From NCBI GenBank assembly GCA_039028975.1, contig JBCCHB010000019.1:62001-126000 (forward strand): a stretch of 64,000 nucleotides of DNA. The letters run 5' to 3'. Positions 52,766 to 61,504 of this stretch are shown one piece after another (positions within the stretch are counted from its first letter, which is position 1; the number at the start of each line of letters is the position of its first letter). The translations under genes and the position numbers were made by a program. This stretch comes from JAHBNG01 sp039028975 (GTDB lineage Bacteria > Chloroflexota > Anaerolineae > Caldilineales > Caldilineaceae). Under the pieces are notes generated by a model, which was given only the letters and a program-made list of their open reading frames with translations, was not told the DNA's origin and did no database searches.

Positions 52766-53293
52766 TTACAAATCGGTTTGAACCGCTTTCCGAATGGCCC
52801 CTAATGCCTCTTTGGCCAACGCCTTGATCTCCTCATCACTGCGATCCTGGATTGGATGGGGAACAAAGACAGATGCTGGGTTAAATCCCAGCGCCTCAGC
52901 CTGACTGCGGGCTGCCGGAATAAACTCGGTTGAGGCCACAAATACGGCTGGAATGCCTCGGCTCTCTAAATTGGTTATGTCGTGCACACTGCACGTTGTA
53001 CAGGATCCTCAATCGGCTAGCGCCTCGATGACCACATCGCATTCCGTTGCTAGCTGTTGTTGGAGTGCAATAGGAGCAACTCTGGCGTATGTTGGCTTTT
53101 GATAATGCTGAACCGTTACCCCCTCACCTTGAAGCGCACTGGCAATTTCATTCAAAAATAGATCGCCACGGGGTTTGGAGATATCCAGTAGTCCCACAGT
53201 CAACCCCTTTATAGAGCTCGGGCGCGGGTTACGCTGTCGTTGAGTTGGGATCCGCTCATCAGTTGGATCGAGAAGAACAGTTGATTTGGACAT
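52766..53293 (-). CDS. UGSC-family selenoprotein (in-frame UGA = Sec95)
   Basis: 175 residues if the UGA at 53009-53011 is read through; otherwise the chain stops at 94. Both sides match one family without any frame change: LDPTDERIPTQRQRNPRPSS.., then CDVVIEALAD-U-GSCTTCSVHDITNLESRGIPAVFVASTEF. The U-G-S-C-T-x-C motif is the hallmark of UGSC (seleno)proteins, where the first position is Sec or Cys. A stem-loop lies 13 bases after the UGA, in the place of a bacterial SECIS. Ribosome site AAAGGA precedes the ATG. The partner gene upstream carries a thioredoxin-like CPTC. A redox or thiol-transfer role is likely; the reaction is not known. Confidence 0.88.
52981..52995 (-). promoter_or_regulatory. 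Candidate bacterial SECIS stem-loop
   Basis: On the minus strand CGUGCA-GUG-UGCACG forms a perfect 6-bp stem with a 3-base loop. It begins 14 bases after the UGA and is extended outward by UGU/ACA. Position and size fit the SelB-binding hairpin of fdhF-type messages. Confidence 0.65.
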
Positions 53294-53353
53294 AAGAGAG
53301 TTCCTTTATGTTTTTTGCTGATGGTCGATTAGTCAATCGTCAACCCTCAATTC

Positions 53354-54802
53354 TCAAATTGCCTTTATCACCGGCTGACTACCCCTTTCGCCGCTGGACG
53401 CCCACCCACTGATGATAGCCGAGAACATACCCGCTGTCCCCCCAACCCGAACGGCAGTGAGACCACCAGGGCGAAATTTGGGACGCGTCTCATGGGTTTC
53501 GGCGATGGCTGGGGGAAGACCTTCTGCAATGCCATGGACACCGCGTACGAGGTCACTTGTCGGCAGTTGGAGCAGTGCCATCAACTCGTCGATTAGCCGA
53601 TTTTTACTCCAGCCACCAGCCTCAAAGGTCCGGCTATGCTCTGGGGAGACGACTAAAAGCACATCGCCAGCCGGAGCAAGCTTGGCATGGCCCACAGAGC
53701 GCAGAGAGGCCGCAAAGGTACGGGCCAGTGATTCTGGTGTGCGGGAGAGTTGATCCATAATGGGCTGTACGCCATTGCCAGCAAAGAGGGTAACGGTTGA
53801 CGTTTCTTCTTTAAATCCTTGCTGAACTGAATGGGGCTGCCAGGATGTATTCTCCATATTCTCGGCAAAGCAGAAGGTATACTTACCAGGGTTGCCCAAC
53901 GCTGCTCGATCCACCCCACCTGGTTTCCCCCCACCCACATTGCGGATGACCAACTGAAGCGCTCGTCCGATGGTGGCATTGGCTCGGTTGCCTTGTCCCA
54001 GCGCATTGATGCCAAAGTTCATGCCAATTGACTTTACAATGGGGCCGTTGACCATCACAATAGGACCAGAGAAGTAGGTCGTTGCCAAAACGCCGTGCAT
54101 ACAAAACTCATCGATGCACGCAGCCTCCACTGCAGCAATCACCACAGGCAAATATTCGGGTTTGCAACCTGCCATGACCGCATTGATGGCTACCTTCTCC
54201 ACTGTACATTCTGCTTGGTTGGGCGGAATCACGCCGATGATCTCTTCTGCTTGGCGTTGAGTGCCAGATAACATGCGGGCCACCCGCTCTTCGGTTGGTG
54301 GGACCACTGGCAGACCGTCACTCCACTCACGGTCAAAACATGCCTCAACATCGTCTTCTAGTGGTGCCAAGACCACTCGTCGGGCCTGAAGACGACTGTC
54401 TCCAAAGCGTTGCGCCAATGCCTCAGCCACACCCGGTTCTACAGAGCGGGAACCACAGCCAGGTCGCATTTCAGGCAGCTCAGTCCCCAATCCCTGTGAG
54501 CCAGTGAACTCATTCCACTGGTCACGATGCCAGCCAATGATGCGCGCCCGTTCAACCCCATCCTCAATGCGTAAAAGAGTGGGAACCGTCTCAATATCCA
54601 ACTGATAGGAGATGGCTAAATCTGTATCATCCACCGGATTCATTGCACTGGGGAAAGTCGGATCATCCTGAGTGTAGACGGAAATGGTCTTCTGAGATGC
54701 AATCTGTTGTAGAACAGGTTCAATGAGGACACAAGTAGGGCAATCACGCTTGACGATGGCAATGAGGCCGTCGGGGAGAGCGGCTTGGCTGGGTTGGGGC
54801 AT
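53354..54802 (-). CDS. Thioredoxin-like protein fused to a UGSC-associated domain
   Basis: The ATG at 54802 has GGAGAA six bases upstream, giving 482 residues; the GTG at 54838 has no ribosome site. The first ~95 residues are a thioredoxin-like domain with CPTC (DCPTCVLIEPVLQQIA). The remaining ~380 residues form a second domain with repeated Cys/Gly motifs: MRPGCGSRSVEPG, MAGCKPEYLPVVIAAVEAACIDEFC and GINALGQGNRANATIGRAL. I recognise it only as the usual companion of UGSC proteins. It is encoded 60 bp upstream of the selenoprotein in the same direction; the CPTC pair may re-reduce the partner. Confidence 0.8.
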   Translation of the reverse strand: MPQPSQAALPDGLIAIVKRDCPTCVLIEPVLQQIASQKTISVYTQDDPTFPSAMNPVDDTDLAISYQLDIETVPTLLRIEDGVERARIIGWHRDQWNEFTGSQGLGTELPEMRPGCGSRSVEPGVAEALAQRFGDSRLQARRVVLAPLEDDVEACFDREWSDGLPVVPPTEERVARMLSGTQRQAEEIIGVIPPNQAECTVEKVAINAVMAGCKPEYLPVVIAAVEAACIDEFCMHGVLATTYFSGPIVMVNGPIVKSIGMNFGINALGQGNRANATIGRALQLVIRNVGGGKPGGVDRAALGNPGKYTFCFAENMENTSWQPHSVQQGFKEETSTVTLFAGNGVQPIMDQLSRTPESLARTFAASLRSVGHAKLAPAGDVLLVVSPEHSRTFEAGGWSKNRLIDELMALLQLPTSDLVRGVHGIAEGLPPAIAETHETRPKFRPGGLTAVRVGGTAGMFSAIISGWASSGERGSQPVIKAI

Positions 54803-54871
54803 GTGGGTTTCTCCGATTGTGTTTGCAATTGCCGACACAGGATTGGATTTTAAGTTTACGAATACTTAAGG

Positions 54872-54947
54872 ACTCAGGATCATATAAAACCAAAAAATTC
54901 GACACTGTCATCTCGAGTACCCGATAGATCTTTCATTTGGTTTTATT
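54872..54947. repeat. R3 element, copy 2
   Basis: GACTCAGGATCATATAAAACC to CTTTCATTTGGTTTTATTT with TTCGACACTGTCATCTCGAGT inside; about 85 percent identical by eye to the copy at 42627. It lies 70 bp upstream of the UGSC-operon start. Confidence 0.7.
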
Positions 54948-54964
54948 TCTCGTTCGTAAGTTTA

Positions 54965-55058
54965 CACATATACTCCGCCAGAAAAGTCTTAACCCGACTC
55001 TCGAGCAATTTACTCTGGGAATTTCGAGAAGGGAGGCGATTCCCCATCTTCATGGGGG
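54965..55058 (-). repeat. R4 repeat, copy 3
   Basis: Minus strand: CCCCAT-GAAG-ATGGGG perfect hairpin, CCTCCCTTCTCGAAATT, CAGAGTAAATTG and TTTTCTGGCGGAGTATAT. It is upstream of the UGSC operon in the same orientation, next to R3 copy 2. The rest of the 54803-55298 spacer shows only a weak TACAAT-type -10 about 60 bp before 55299. Confidence 0.65.
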
Positions 55059-55298
55059 CAGGCTTTTTCTGGCCATCGATGTTTTTCCTCACCAAACGTT
55101 TTTGCCCAGTTAAGCTAGGATTGTAACTCGCGTTTCGACCTAAGTCAACCTGAAAAAGCCGTGCAGAGAATTTGACTTACTGATAGGTTTATTCTTCTGT
55201 GAAACCGTTACAACCATTCATCGTATCTATATTACAATAGAGATTATCTGAGTAAGGTGATGCACTCATCGATTAAGGTAACGAAAGCTATCTAATTT

Positions 55299-56153
55299 AT
55301 GTCCAATCCACTCTACAGTAAGCTGATCTGGTCCGGTGGTCTCTGCCTAACCGGTCTTCTTCTGCTCATCTTTAATTTGGGGTTGCTGGCGCGCTTTGAG
55401 CCGACGGCCCAGTACCTACTAACCGCATTGCTCTTTCTGGCTGGCTTTGTCTTCTTTGGCACTTATGCCGCTGCCAAGGAAAATTGGTGGCGGTTGATTC
55501 CAGCATGGACGCTCATTTCCCTAAGCGTCATGACCTTCCTTAGCACCATTCAATCGGTTGATGGGCGGGTGAATGCCGGGCTGCTCTTTGTGGGCCTGGC
55601 AGTGGCCTTTTTCCATATCTATCTGCTGAAACGCCAAGAGCGATGGTGGACTGTAATTCCTGGCGGCTTTATGCTGGTTATCGGAGCAGTGGTCATGTTG
55701 AGTAGCTTTATTGAACGCGCTGAAACCCTGGGCAGCATTCTCTTTATTGGTATGGGCGGGGTCTTTTTAGGGCTATATTACTTGGGTGGCACAACCCATC
55801 GCTGGTGGTCTCTCATTCCTGCAGCGATTTTGGGGATCTTTGGCATTTTTGTCTTTTCACTCAATGGATTCGGACAGGAAGGGGAAAGGTCAGCCCTCCT
55901 CAATTGGTGGCCGCTTTTGCTCATTGGATTAGGCATCTATGTGGGAAACCGCACCATTCATACGCCTCCTAAGAAGGAAGAGCTCGTCGTCAAATCGGCG
56001 CCAGCCCGCCCTAGGCGTAAATTTGCCGGGGAAAAGACGATAGAAGCCCTGGCCAAGACCAAAGCCGGGCAGAAGACAGACCCAGAACCCCAGACCATTT
56101 CCTCTGAAGGCTACGTGCCAGGAACAAGTATTGAAGTTCTACCAGAGGAGTAA
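55299..56153 (+). CDS. Eight-helix membrane protein of unknown function
   Basis: 284 residues. Eight hydrophobic segments of similar length alternate with short Trp-rich loops (ENWWRLIPAW, RWWTVIPGG, RWWSLIPAA), pointing to an internal repeat of two-helix units. The last ~60 residues are basic and probably cytoplasmic (PARPRRKFAGEKTIEALAKTKAGQK). No family is recognised. It stands alone on the plus strand. Confidence 0.75.
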   Translation: MSNPLYSKLIWSGGLCLTGLLLLIFNLGLLARFEPTAQYLLTALLFLAGFVFFGTYAAAKENWWRLIPAWTLISLSVMTFLSTIQSVDGRVNAGLLFVGLAVAFFHIYLLKRQERWWTVIPGGFMLVIGAVVMLSSFIERAETLGSILFIGMGGVFLGLYYLGGTTHRWWSLIPAAILGIFGIFVFSLNGFGQEGERSALLNWWPLLLIGLGIYVGNRTIHTPPKKEELVVKSAPARPRRKFAGEKTIEALAKTKAGQKTDPEPQTISSEGYVPGTSIEVLPEE

Positions 56154-56164
56154 ACACCGATTTA

Positions 56165-56837
56165 CTACCACCTCATAATCGGAAAGAGCTGTCGCACCGG
56201 CATGACAATCAGCACCTCCATTTCGTTGGTGTTATTGGCCCGGTTGCGGTCGAGGCCATCATCTTCCAGAGCGACGGCGTTGGTGGTGCGCTCTCCGCTG
56301 GTAACAAAGGTGTCTACGGTCAGACCAAAGTTGATGATTTGAAGAACGCCGCTGGGAGACACGTAGAGATCATAAGTACAGACCGTTCCTGCAGGTACGC
56401 CGTCGGCACAGTTCCAGCCTGGGGTGCTGGCTTGGGCGTTGAAGGTGGTGCCGTCTGGCACCACTTCCACTAGTCTAGCACAGACGGCAGATTGCCAGGA
56501 TGAATGGTCCCATCCAGGGCTACATGGATGGTTAATTCCTGGGCCTCCCCTCCATCCAGCTGCCTAGATGACAGGTGATGCTTAGATGCTCACCAACGGG
56601 ATCGGTGGTTTGGACTGAGGTGCAAAATGTGGGCAACTCGACCAGCAAGACGCCTAGCGGCAGCATACTCTGGACCACTACGTTGTTGGTGGGAGACGGT
56701 CCGGCATTGCCCACGTTGATGGTGTAGCTGAAGGGTTCGCCTGCTTGCAGTGGAACACAACAGCGGATTGGGACAGGAACGGATTGGACCGAGGATAGAT
56801 TAGCTCTGGTGCAGAAAAGTAGAGTACCCAGTCCCAT
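56165..56837 (-). pseudogene. DUF11-type surface protein remnant, frameshifted
   Basis: Minus-strand segments of one DUF11 protein lie in different frames: QAGEPFSYTINVGNAGPSPTNNVVVQSMLPLGVLLVELP, then ELTIHVALDGTIHPGNLPSV, then VEVVPDGTTFNAQASTPGWNC...GERTTNAVALEDDGLDRNRANNTNEMEV. Breaks fall near 56540 and 56480. There is no start or signal peptide. Its domains resemble the DUF11 part of the giant surface protein at 34051, but the match is at family level only. Confidence 0.75.
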
Positions 56838-56858
56838 TGCGCATTCATCAAGCGCCTT

Positions 56859-57135
56859 CTATGCTCGGAAAAAGCGGATGTCTAGCTGAGTTGGATAAAA
56901 GTTGGCCATGATACCTAAACGACAACCGAGTGTCTTCATCGCCCAGCTCAGACGCTCGGAATAGCGATTTGTGGTATTTTGCATAGCAACAGTTGCAAGC
57001 AATACTTTTTCTTCGACCAGCAAAAGGCGCGTTTCCGTTGTTCCTATAAGCTGACCTTGATAGGTTCTGTTGACATTTGGCCTGAGGATACAATAACCCT
57101 CTAGCTCTGTATGAAAAAGCCAAAAATAAGCTCAG
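56859..57135 (-). pseudogene. GxxExxY-like protein fragment
   Basis: A minus-strand frame without a start reads NRTYQGQLIGTTETRLLLVEEKVLLATVAMQN and then LSWAMKTLGCRLGIMANFYPTQLDIRFFRA. This recalls the second half of GxxExxY proteins (Y-G-x-x-x-G..DLLV..K..L..ylk..g...GlL.NF). Several key positions differ and the opening GxxExxY part is lost, so the assignment is tentative. Confidence 0.4.
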
Positions 57136-57500
57136 TCAATTGGCCTTGCGAGCAATTGCAAATATAATTCCTATGATACGCTAATACAATTCATAGGTAA
57201 TTTGAGCAGATATGTGAAATAGCTCTCTTGAGCGACTCATACCTCACTGCTCCTCTGAATTGTCAACAGAACCTAGCACGTTCGAAATATGAAAACTCCA
57301 GCCAAGAGCAAAACGATCCAATGGGTTGGACGTCTTCGTTATAGATGATGATTTTGGTGTGCAGAATGGATGGGTAGGGTACTGCGTATAACGTTTAGAG
57401 ACTTTGGGTATACTTTCTCAATAAAACAGGGTAAGATTTCTTAAAGGTTGGTCTGTTCAAAGACTGCCTGTTGCGAAGATATATTGAGTGGATGAAAAAT
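57136..57500. other. Spacer without a recognisable gene
   Basis: About 365 AT-rich bases between the decayed genes and the reductase operon. No open frame, hairpin or repeat of note; a promoter for the downstream operon presumably lies here but I cannot point to it. Confidence 0.35.
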
Positions 57501-58412
57501 ATGAAAATCACTATTCTAGGCGCGGGCGCAATGGGCTCACTATTTGGTGGGCGATTTGCCCAAGCTGGATTGGACGTCCAACTGCTCGATGTCAATCAAG
57601 AACATATCGATGCCATTAATCATACGGGTCTTCATCTCGACTTGGATGACGGTCAGTATACAATTCGTTTACCTGCTCTGAGACCAGAAGAAGCGACCGA
57701 TATTGCCGATCTGCTGATTGTCTTCACCAAGACTTTTCACACTCGGGTTGCGTTAGCCGCTGCTCAACATCTAATTGATGACTCGACCCATGTCTTGAGC
57801 GTACAGAATGGGCTGGGAAACTTAGAGAGGATCGCCGATTTTGTTCCCCATGGCCGCATCATCATTGGCATGACCGATTCTCCAGCCGATTTTCTTGGCC
57901 CAGGCCGAGTTGCCTCTCATGGTCGCAGCAGAACCACGCTGATGCTTGCTGACGGACAAAAGACGCCGTTCCTAGACAAAGTACATGGTGCGTTTGAGGC
58001 GGCAGGCGTGGTGACGATCATTGACCCCGACGTGTGGGTTGGTATCTGGGAGAAAGTGGCCTTCAACGTCGCACTGAATGCCATCTGCGGGATTACTCGT
58101 GCAACGCCGGGTACGTTGGTGCAGAGTTCAGCGTCGCTGGCCCTGGCCAACGCCGTTGCGTCGGAAGCGTGCGCCGCAGCCAGAGCGAACCAAGTCAACG
58201 TCGATGAAGATAGGGTCCACAGTACAATCGAGAAGTCTTGTCACGAGCACGCCAACCACAAGCCCTCTATGTTGCAGGATCTGTTGGCTGGTCGGCGTAC
58301 CGAAGTGGATTCGCTCAACGGTGCCGTGGTAGAAAGGGCCAAGCAAGTTGGGATGGAGGCCCCACTGAATGAAATGCTTTATCGACTAGTGAAGTTAGCC
58401 GAGATGGCTTAA
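57501..58412 (+). CDS. Ketopantoate reductase-family protein
   Basis: 303 residues from the ATG at 57501, which places the nucleotide loop ILGAGAMGSLFGGRFAQAGLDVQLLD at the very start. The family motifs VLSVQNGLGNLE, KVAFNVALNAICGITRATPG with the catalytic-type Lys, and HKPSMLQDLLAGRRTEVDSLNGAVV are all present. Ketopantoate reductase uses NADPH to make pantoate for coenzyme A, but paralogues act on other 2-oxo acids. The downstream TPP enzyme gene suggests 2-oxo-acid catabolism instead. Confidence 0.88.
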   Translation: MKITILGAGAMGSLFGGRFAQAGLDVQLLDVNQEHIDAINHTGLHLDLDDGQYTIRLPALRPEEATDIADLLIVFTKTFHTRVALAAAQHLIDDSTHVLSVQNGLGNLERIADFVPHGRIIIGMTDSPADFLGPGRVASHGRSRTTLMLADGQKTPFLDKVHGAFEAAGVVTIIDPDVWVGIWEKVAFNVALNAICGITRATPGTLVQSSASLALANAVASEACAAARANQVNVDEDRVHSTIEKSCHEHANHKPSMLQDLLAGRRTEVDSLNGAVVERAKQVGMEAPLNEMLYRLVKLAEMA

Positions 58413-58421
58413 GGGAAAATT

Positions 58422-59099
58422 ATGACAAGTTATTCCAAAACAAACCCTCCCAAAATAGATGATTCCGTCTGTGTCAAAGATGGGTTTATTGATGAGGAAA
58501 CCGAACATAACATGAGTGGCTGGCAGGGCCGCGTCAAAGAGCTTTATCTAGATGCCGGCTCAGCCTTGGTTATGTTTGACAGCATAACGATTGACGCGAT
58601 ACCTGATGCCTATATCGAACTTTGTGAGGAGCAGGGATATAGTTGGACTGAGTATGGATTTGGGTTTGAATGGCTTAATACGGCAAAAGCGCGAGATCGC
58701 ACTCGTGATGCGGCAAAAGCGGAGAAGCGTCGAGCAGTGCATGTTCGCTATTTGCACCTAGGTGAAGAAGGCCGAGACATCAACCAAATACTAAAGGGTA
58801 TCCCGCCCGGGGATATTATGGCTGACTTGCAAGCCTGGGAGGAACACCTGTTGCAGCATTTAGATTTTCCCTTCGCTGCGACAGTAGACGAGATGATAGC
58901 GCGCGGCCCTCTTCAAGTGGGTGATAGGATCAAAGTACATGGCATTGAGATGATTGATGACATGTATGGCGTTATCGTTAAATTACGACGGGGGCGAAAG
59001 CTTTTCCATCATCCGCTGTGCGATTTAGCCGCGATGGATGAATCATCATCAAACCATGATCTTGTGCAGCTGTATAGAGTTTGGTTTGCAAACCGATAG
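58422..59099 (+). CDS. Protein with two SH3-like modules, unknown
   Basis: 225 residues. Two beta-rich modules are separated by a charged helical linker (residues ~88-110, NTAKARDRTRDAAKAEKRRA). Module one is SVCVKDGFIDEETEHNMSGWQGRVKELYLDAGSALVMFDSITI, and module two is LQVGDRIKVHGIEMIDDMYGVIVKLRRG. The first resembles the VK-G...GW.GRV..I pattern of some calcium-binding/SH3-like proteins. Function unknown. Ten bp after the reductase gene and 15 bp before the TPP enzyme. Confidence 0.6.
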   Translation: MTSYSKTNPPKIDDSVCVKDGFIDEETEHNMSGWQGRVKELYLDAGSALVMFDSITIDAIPDAYIELCEEQGYSWTEYGFGFEWLNTAKARDRTRDAAKAEKRRAVHVRYLHLGEEGRDINQILKGIPPGDIMADLQAWEEHLLQHLDFPFAATVDEMIARGPLQVGDRIKVHGIEMIDDMYGVIVKLRRGRKLFHHPLCDLAAMDESSSNHDLVQLYRVWFANR

Positions 59100-59114
59100 T
59101 CTAAGGACTTGTTT

Positions 59115-60848
59115 ATGCCACCATCTAAGCGAATCAGAATGAATGGCGCCGACGCGCTCCTCCGCGGCCTCAAACAGCTCGGTGTGGATTACATCTTTGG
59201 CAATGTGGGTACCGACTTTCCACCCATTATTGGTAGCTTTAGCCGCTTTCAGCAGGCTGGAACCATTGGCCAGGAAGTGCCAATCCCAATGACCATGCCT
59301 CATGAGAATACTGGTGTCCACATGGCCTATGGCTACTATTTGGCTACAGGCAAGCCCCAAGTTGTCTTTGTCCACACCACGGTCGGGACGGCCAACGCAC
59401 TCATGGGGATGATCAACGCGAATCGCGCCCAGGTACCCCTTATTGTGGTTGCCGGGCGTGCACCAACCACTGAGGCGTACGATCATACATCCAAGCCTGG
59501 CTTTATCCACTGGGGCCAAGAGATGTTTGATCAGGCAGGTATGGTGCGAGAGCACACCAAATGGGACTACCACATCTCTACTGATAGCGTGGTCGAAATC
59601 GATCTAATTCTCCAACGGGCCATGACCATGGCAACTGCCTATCCCCCCGGTCCTGTTTATCTGACTTTTGTGCCAGAGGCAGTAGACCGAGAGCTTGAAC
59701 TCCCTGAACGGGTAACGCCGCCGACACCGATTAGCGTGCCTCAACCGGATCCGGCCAGCGTAGCCCAGGTTTCAGAATGGTTCAACGAAGCCCGGCTCCC
59801 GCTCATCGTGACGGGCGGCACTGCCCGGGATCACGCAATCCTGCCAGCGCTGCAAGCTTTAGCTGAAGAGCGGACCGTACCAGTTGCGTCGTTGCTGCCG
59901 AGAAATCTCCATTTTCCGCTAGAGCACCCGCTCTTCTTGGGCATCAATCCCCATGCGGCCATTCCTGATGCGGACTTAATCATTAGCTTAGAGACAGATG
60001 TCCCCTACATGCCGCTCCATGCTCAGCCCAAAGAGGATTGCCGGGTCGTTCATATCGGGCCAGATCCTGTCTTTCAGCGCTACCCACGCAGGGGGTACCG
60101 GTCAGATGCGTATGTGACTTCTGGGACGGTTGAGTTTATCCAAGCACTGCATTATGCTTCAGATACACCGGACCAATCTATGGCGGATGTTCGCACTGCT
60201 TGGGCCACCCAAATCCGCATGGCTAAATCTGCCAAGCGCGCCCAGCCCATCAAAAAGGCTCAAGAGACGGGCGAGCTGAACTTCGGCTGGATCTCTTACT
60301 GTATTGCAGAAGCTGCCTCAGCGAATCCAGAGATAATTACCCTCCGCGAGTTCGACTTGGACTCGGATTATCTGGACGCGGCTGAGCCAGGCCAACACGT
60401 CGGCATCTCCAATGCAGGTTGGCTTGGGTGGGGATTAGGGACAGCCCTGGGGTTGAGGTTGGCCGATCGGTCCAGGATCCCGCTGGTTGCAACGGGCGAC
60501 GGTTGTTACTATTTCGGGAATCCAACATCGGCCCATTCTGTGGCAGCAAGCCAGCAACTACCTTACATCACGGTGATCTACAACAACGGCAAATGGGCAA
60601 CGGTTGCCAACCACACCAATCGTTGGTATGCTGATTTGGAAGAGCCCGAACCACCCCTAACCGGATTTGGCTTCCAGCCCTCTTTTCACAAAATTGTGGA
60701 GGCGTTTGGTGGGCATGGAGAGTGCGTTACCACAGCGGATGAACTGCCCGCAGCGTTAACCCGCTCGATTGAAGCGGCGCGCAATGGGCAGCAAGCACTC
60801 ATCAACGTGCTTTGTGAGTCGCCGATTGAGCGTGGAGAGGTTCATTAG
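59115..60848 (+). CDS. Thiamine-diphosphate enzyme, acetolactate synthase/benzoylformate decarboxylase type
   Basis: 577 residues from the ATG at 59115 (AAGGA seven bases upstream). The PYR domain has the active-site Glu in MPHENTGVHMAYGYY, and the PP domain has the ThDP motif GDGCYYFGNPTSAHSVAASQQLPYITVIYNN. The central Rossmann domain is intact. Members decarboxylate 2-oxo acids or join two of them. The MPHE-N-T wording differs from true acetolactate synthases, so a decarboxylase or an aromatic 2-oxo-acid enzyme is more likely. Its gene is followed without spacing by a cupin gene. Confidence 0.88.
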   Translation: MPPSKRIRMNGADALLRGLKQLGVDYIFGNVGTDFPPIIGSFSRFQQAGTIGQEVPIPMTMPHENTGVHMAYGYYLATGKPQVVFVHTTVGTANALMGMINANRAQVPLIVVAGRAPTTEAYDHTSKPGFIHWGQEMFDQAGMVREHTKWDYHISTDSVVEIDLILQRAMTMATAYPPGPVYLTFVPEAVDRELELPERVTPPTPISVPQPDPASVAQVSEWFNEARLPLIVTGGTARDHAILPALQALAEERTVPVASLLPRNLHFPLEHPLFLGINPHAAIPDADLIISLETDVPYMPLHAQPKEDCRVVHIGPDPVFQRYPRRGYRSDAYVTSGTVEFIQALHYASDTPDQSMADVRTAWATQIRMAKSAKRAQPIKKAQETGELNFGWISYCIAEAASANPEIITLREFDLDSDYLDAAEPGQHVGISNAGWLGWGLGTALGLRLADRSRIPLVATGDGCYYFGNPTSAHSVAASQQLPYITVIYNNGKWATVANHTNRWYADLEEPEPPLTGFGFQPSFHKIVEAFGGHGECVTTADELPAALTRSIEAARNGQQALINVLCESPIERGEVH

Positions 60849-61411
60849 TGACTAGATCCACGCGAACGAACACAAGAACAATTTCAAATCCCATTGTAGG
60901 AGATAGGCTTACCTTTATTGAACTGAGTAGCGAAACCAATGACCAGAGGACGGTTGTTGAGGTCGAGCTACAACCGGGAGGGAGCAGCGCCCTTCACTAT
61001 CATACCCAAGTGACCGAGACATTTGAAGCCGTTGATGGAACGCTCCAGATCCACAGAGGCAAGGAGAAGGTATATATTGAATCAGGCCAAAGTGCAACCA
61101 TTGAACCAGGTATCGTTCACGGCTATGCCAATGCCACAGAGCAGGAGATAACCTTTCGGGTAACGGTTACGCCAGGGTTTCGGGGATTTGAACAGTTCCT
61201 ACAGATCGTTTATGGTCTAGCTGAGGATGGCCTCACAACTGCGTCCGGCATGCCCAAACGGCTTACCCATACGGGTGTTTTGCTGGATATCAGCGATACC
61301 AATCTCCCAGGGCCTATCCGGATCATCGAGCCGTTGGTCAAGCTTGCTGGGCTATATGCCAGATGGAAGGGAAGCGATAAGAAGCTATTTGAGCAGTACT
61401 GTCGTTTGTAA
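60848..61411 (+). CDS. Cupin-domain protein
   Basis: 187 residues from a GTG that shares a base with the preceding stop (TAGTG). The cupin motif 1 is SALHYHTQVTETFEAVDGTLQIHRG, with HYH and Glu ligands, and motif 2 is IEPGIVHGYAN. A helical C-terminal extension of ~75 residues follows. It may process or sense the product of the TPP enzyme; no specific activity can be assigned. Confidence 0.82.
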   Translation: MTRSTRTNTRTISNPIVGDRLTFIELSSETNDQRTVVEVELQPGGSSALHYHTQVTETFEAVDGTLQIHRGKEKVYIESGQSATIEPGIVHGYANATEQEITFRVTVTPGFRGFEQFLQIVYGLAEDGLTTASGMPKRLTHTGVLLDISDTNLPGPIRIIEPLVKLAGLYARWKGSDKKLFEQYCRL

Positions 61412-61504
61412 CATTGCGTATATGATTTTTATTTCACCTAAATTCGAATCGGCTACAATGACTTCTACTCACAAGGTCTTTTAGAGAACGTTTGCGGATG
61501 CGCA

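Noticed and set aside
53009..53011. UGA read as an ordinary stop or a nonsense mutation splitting one gene
   Set aside because: Family similarity continues in the same frame on both sides, the UGA is at the known Sec position of the UGSC motif and a stem-loop follows at the right distance.
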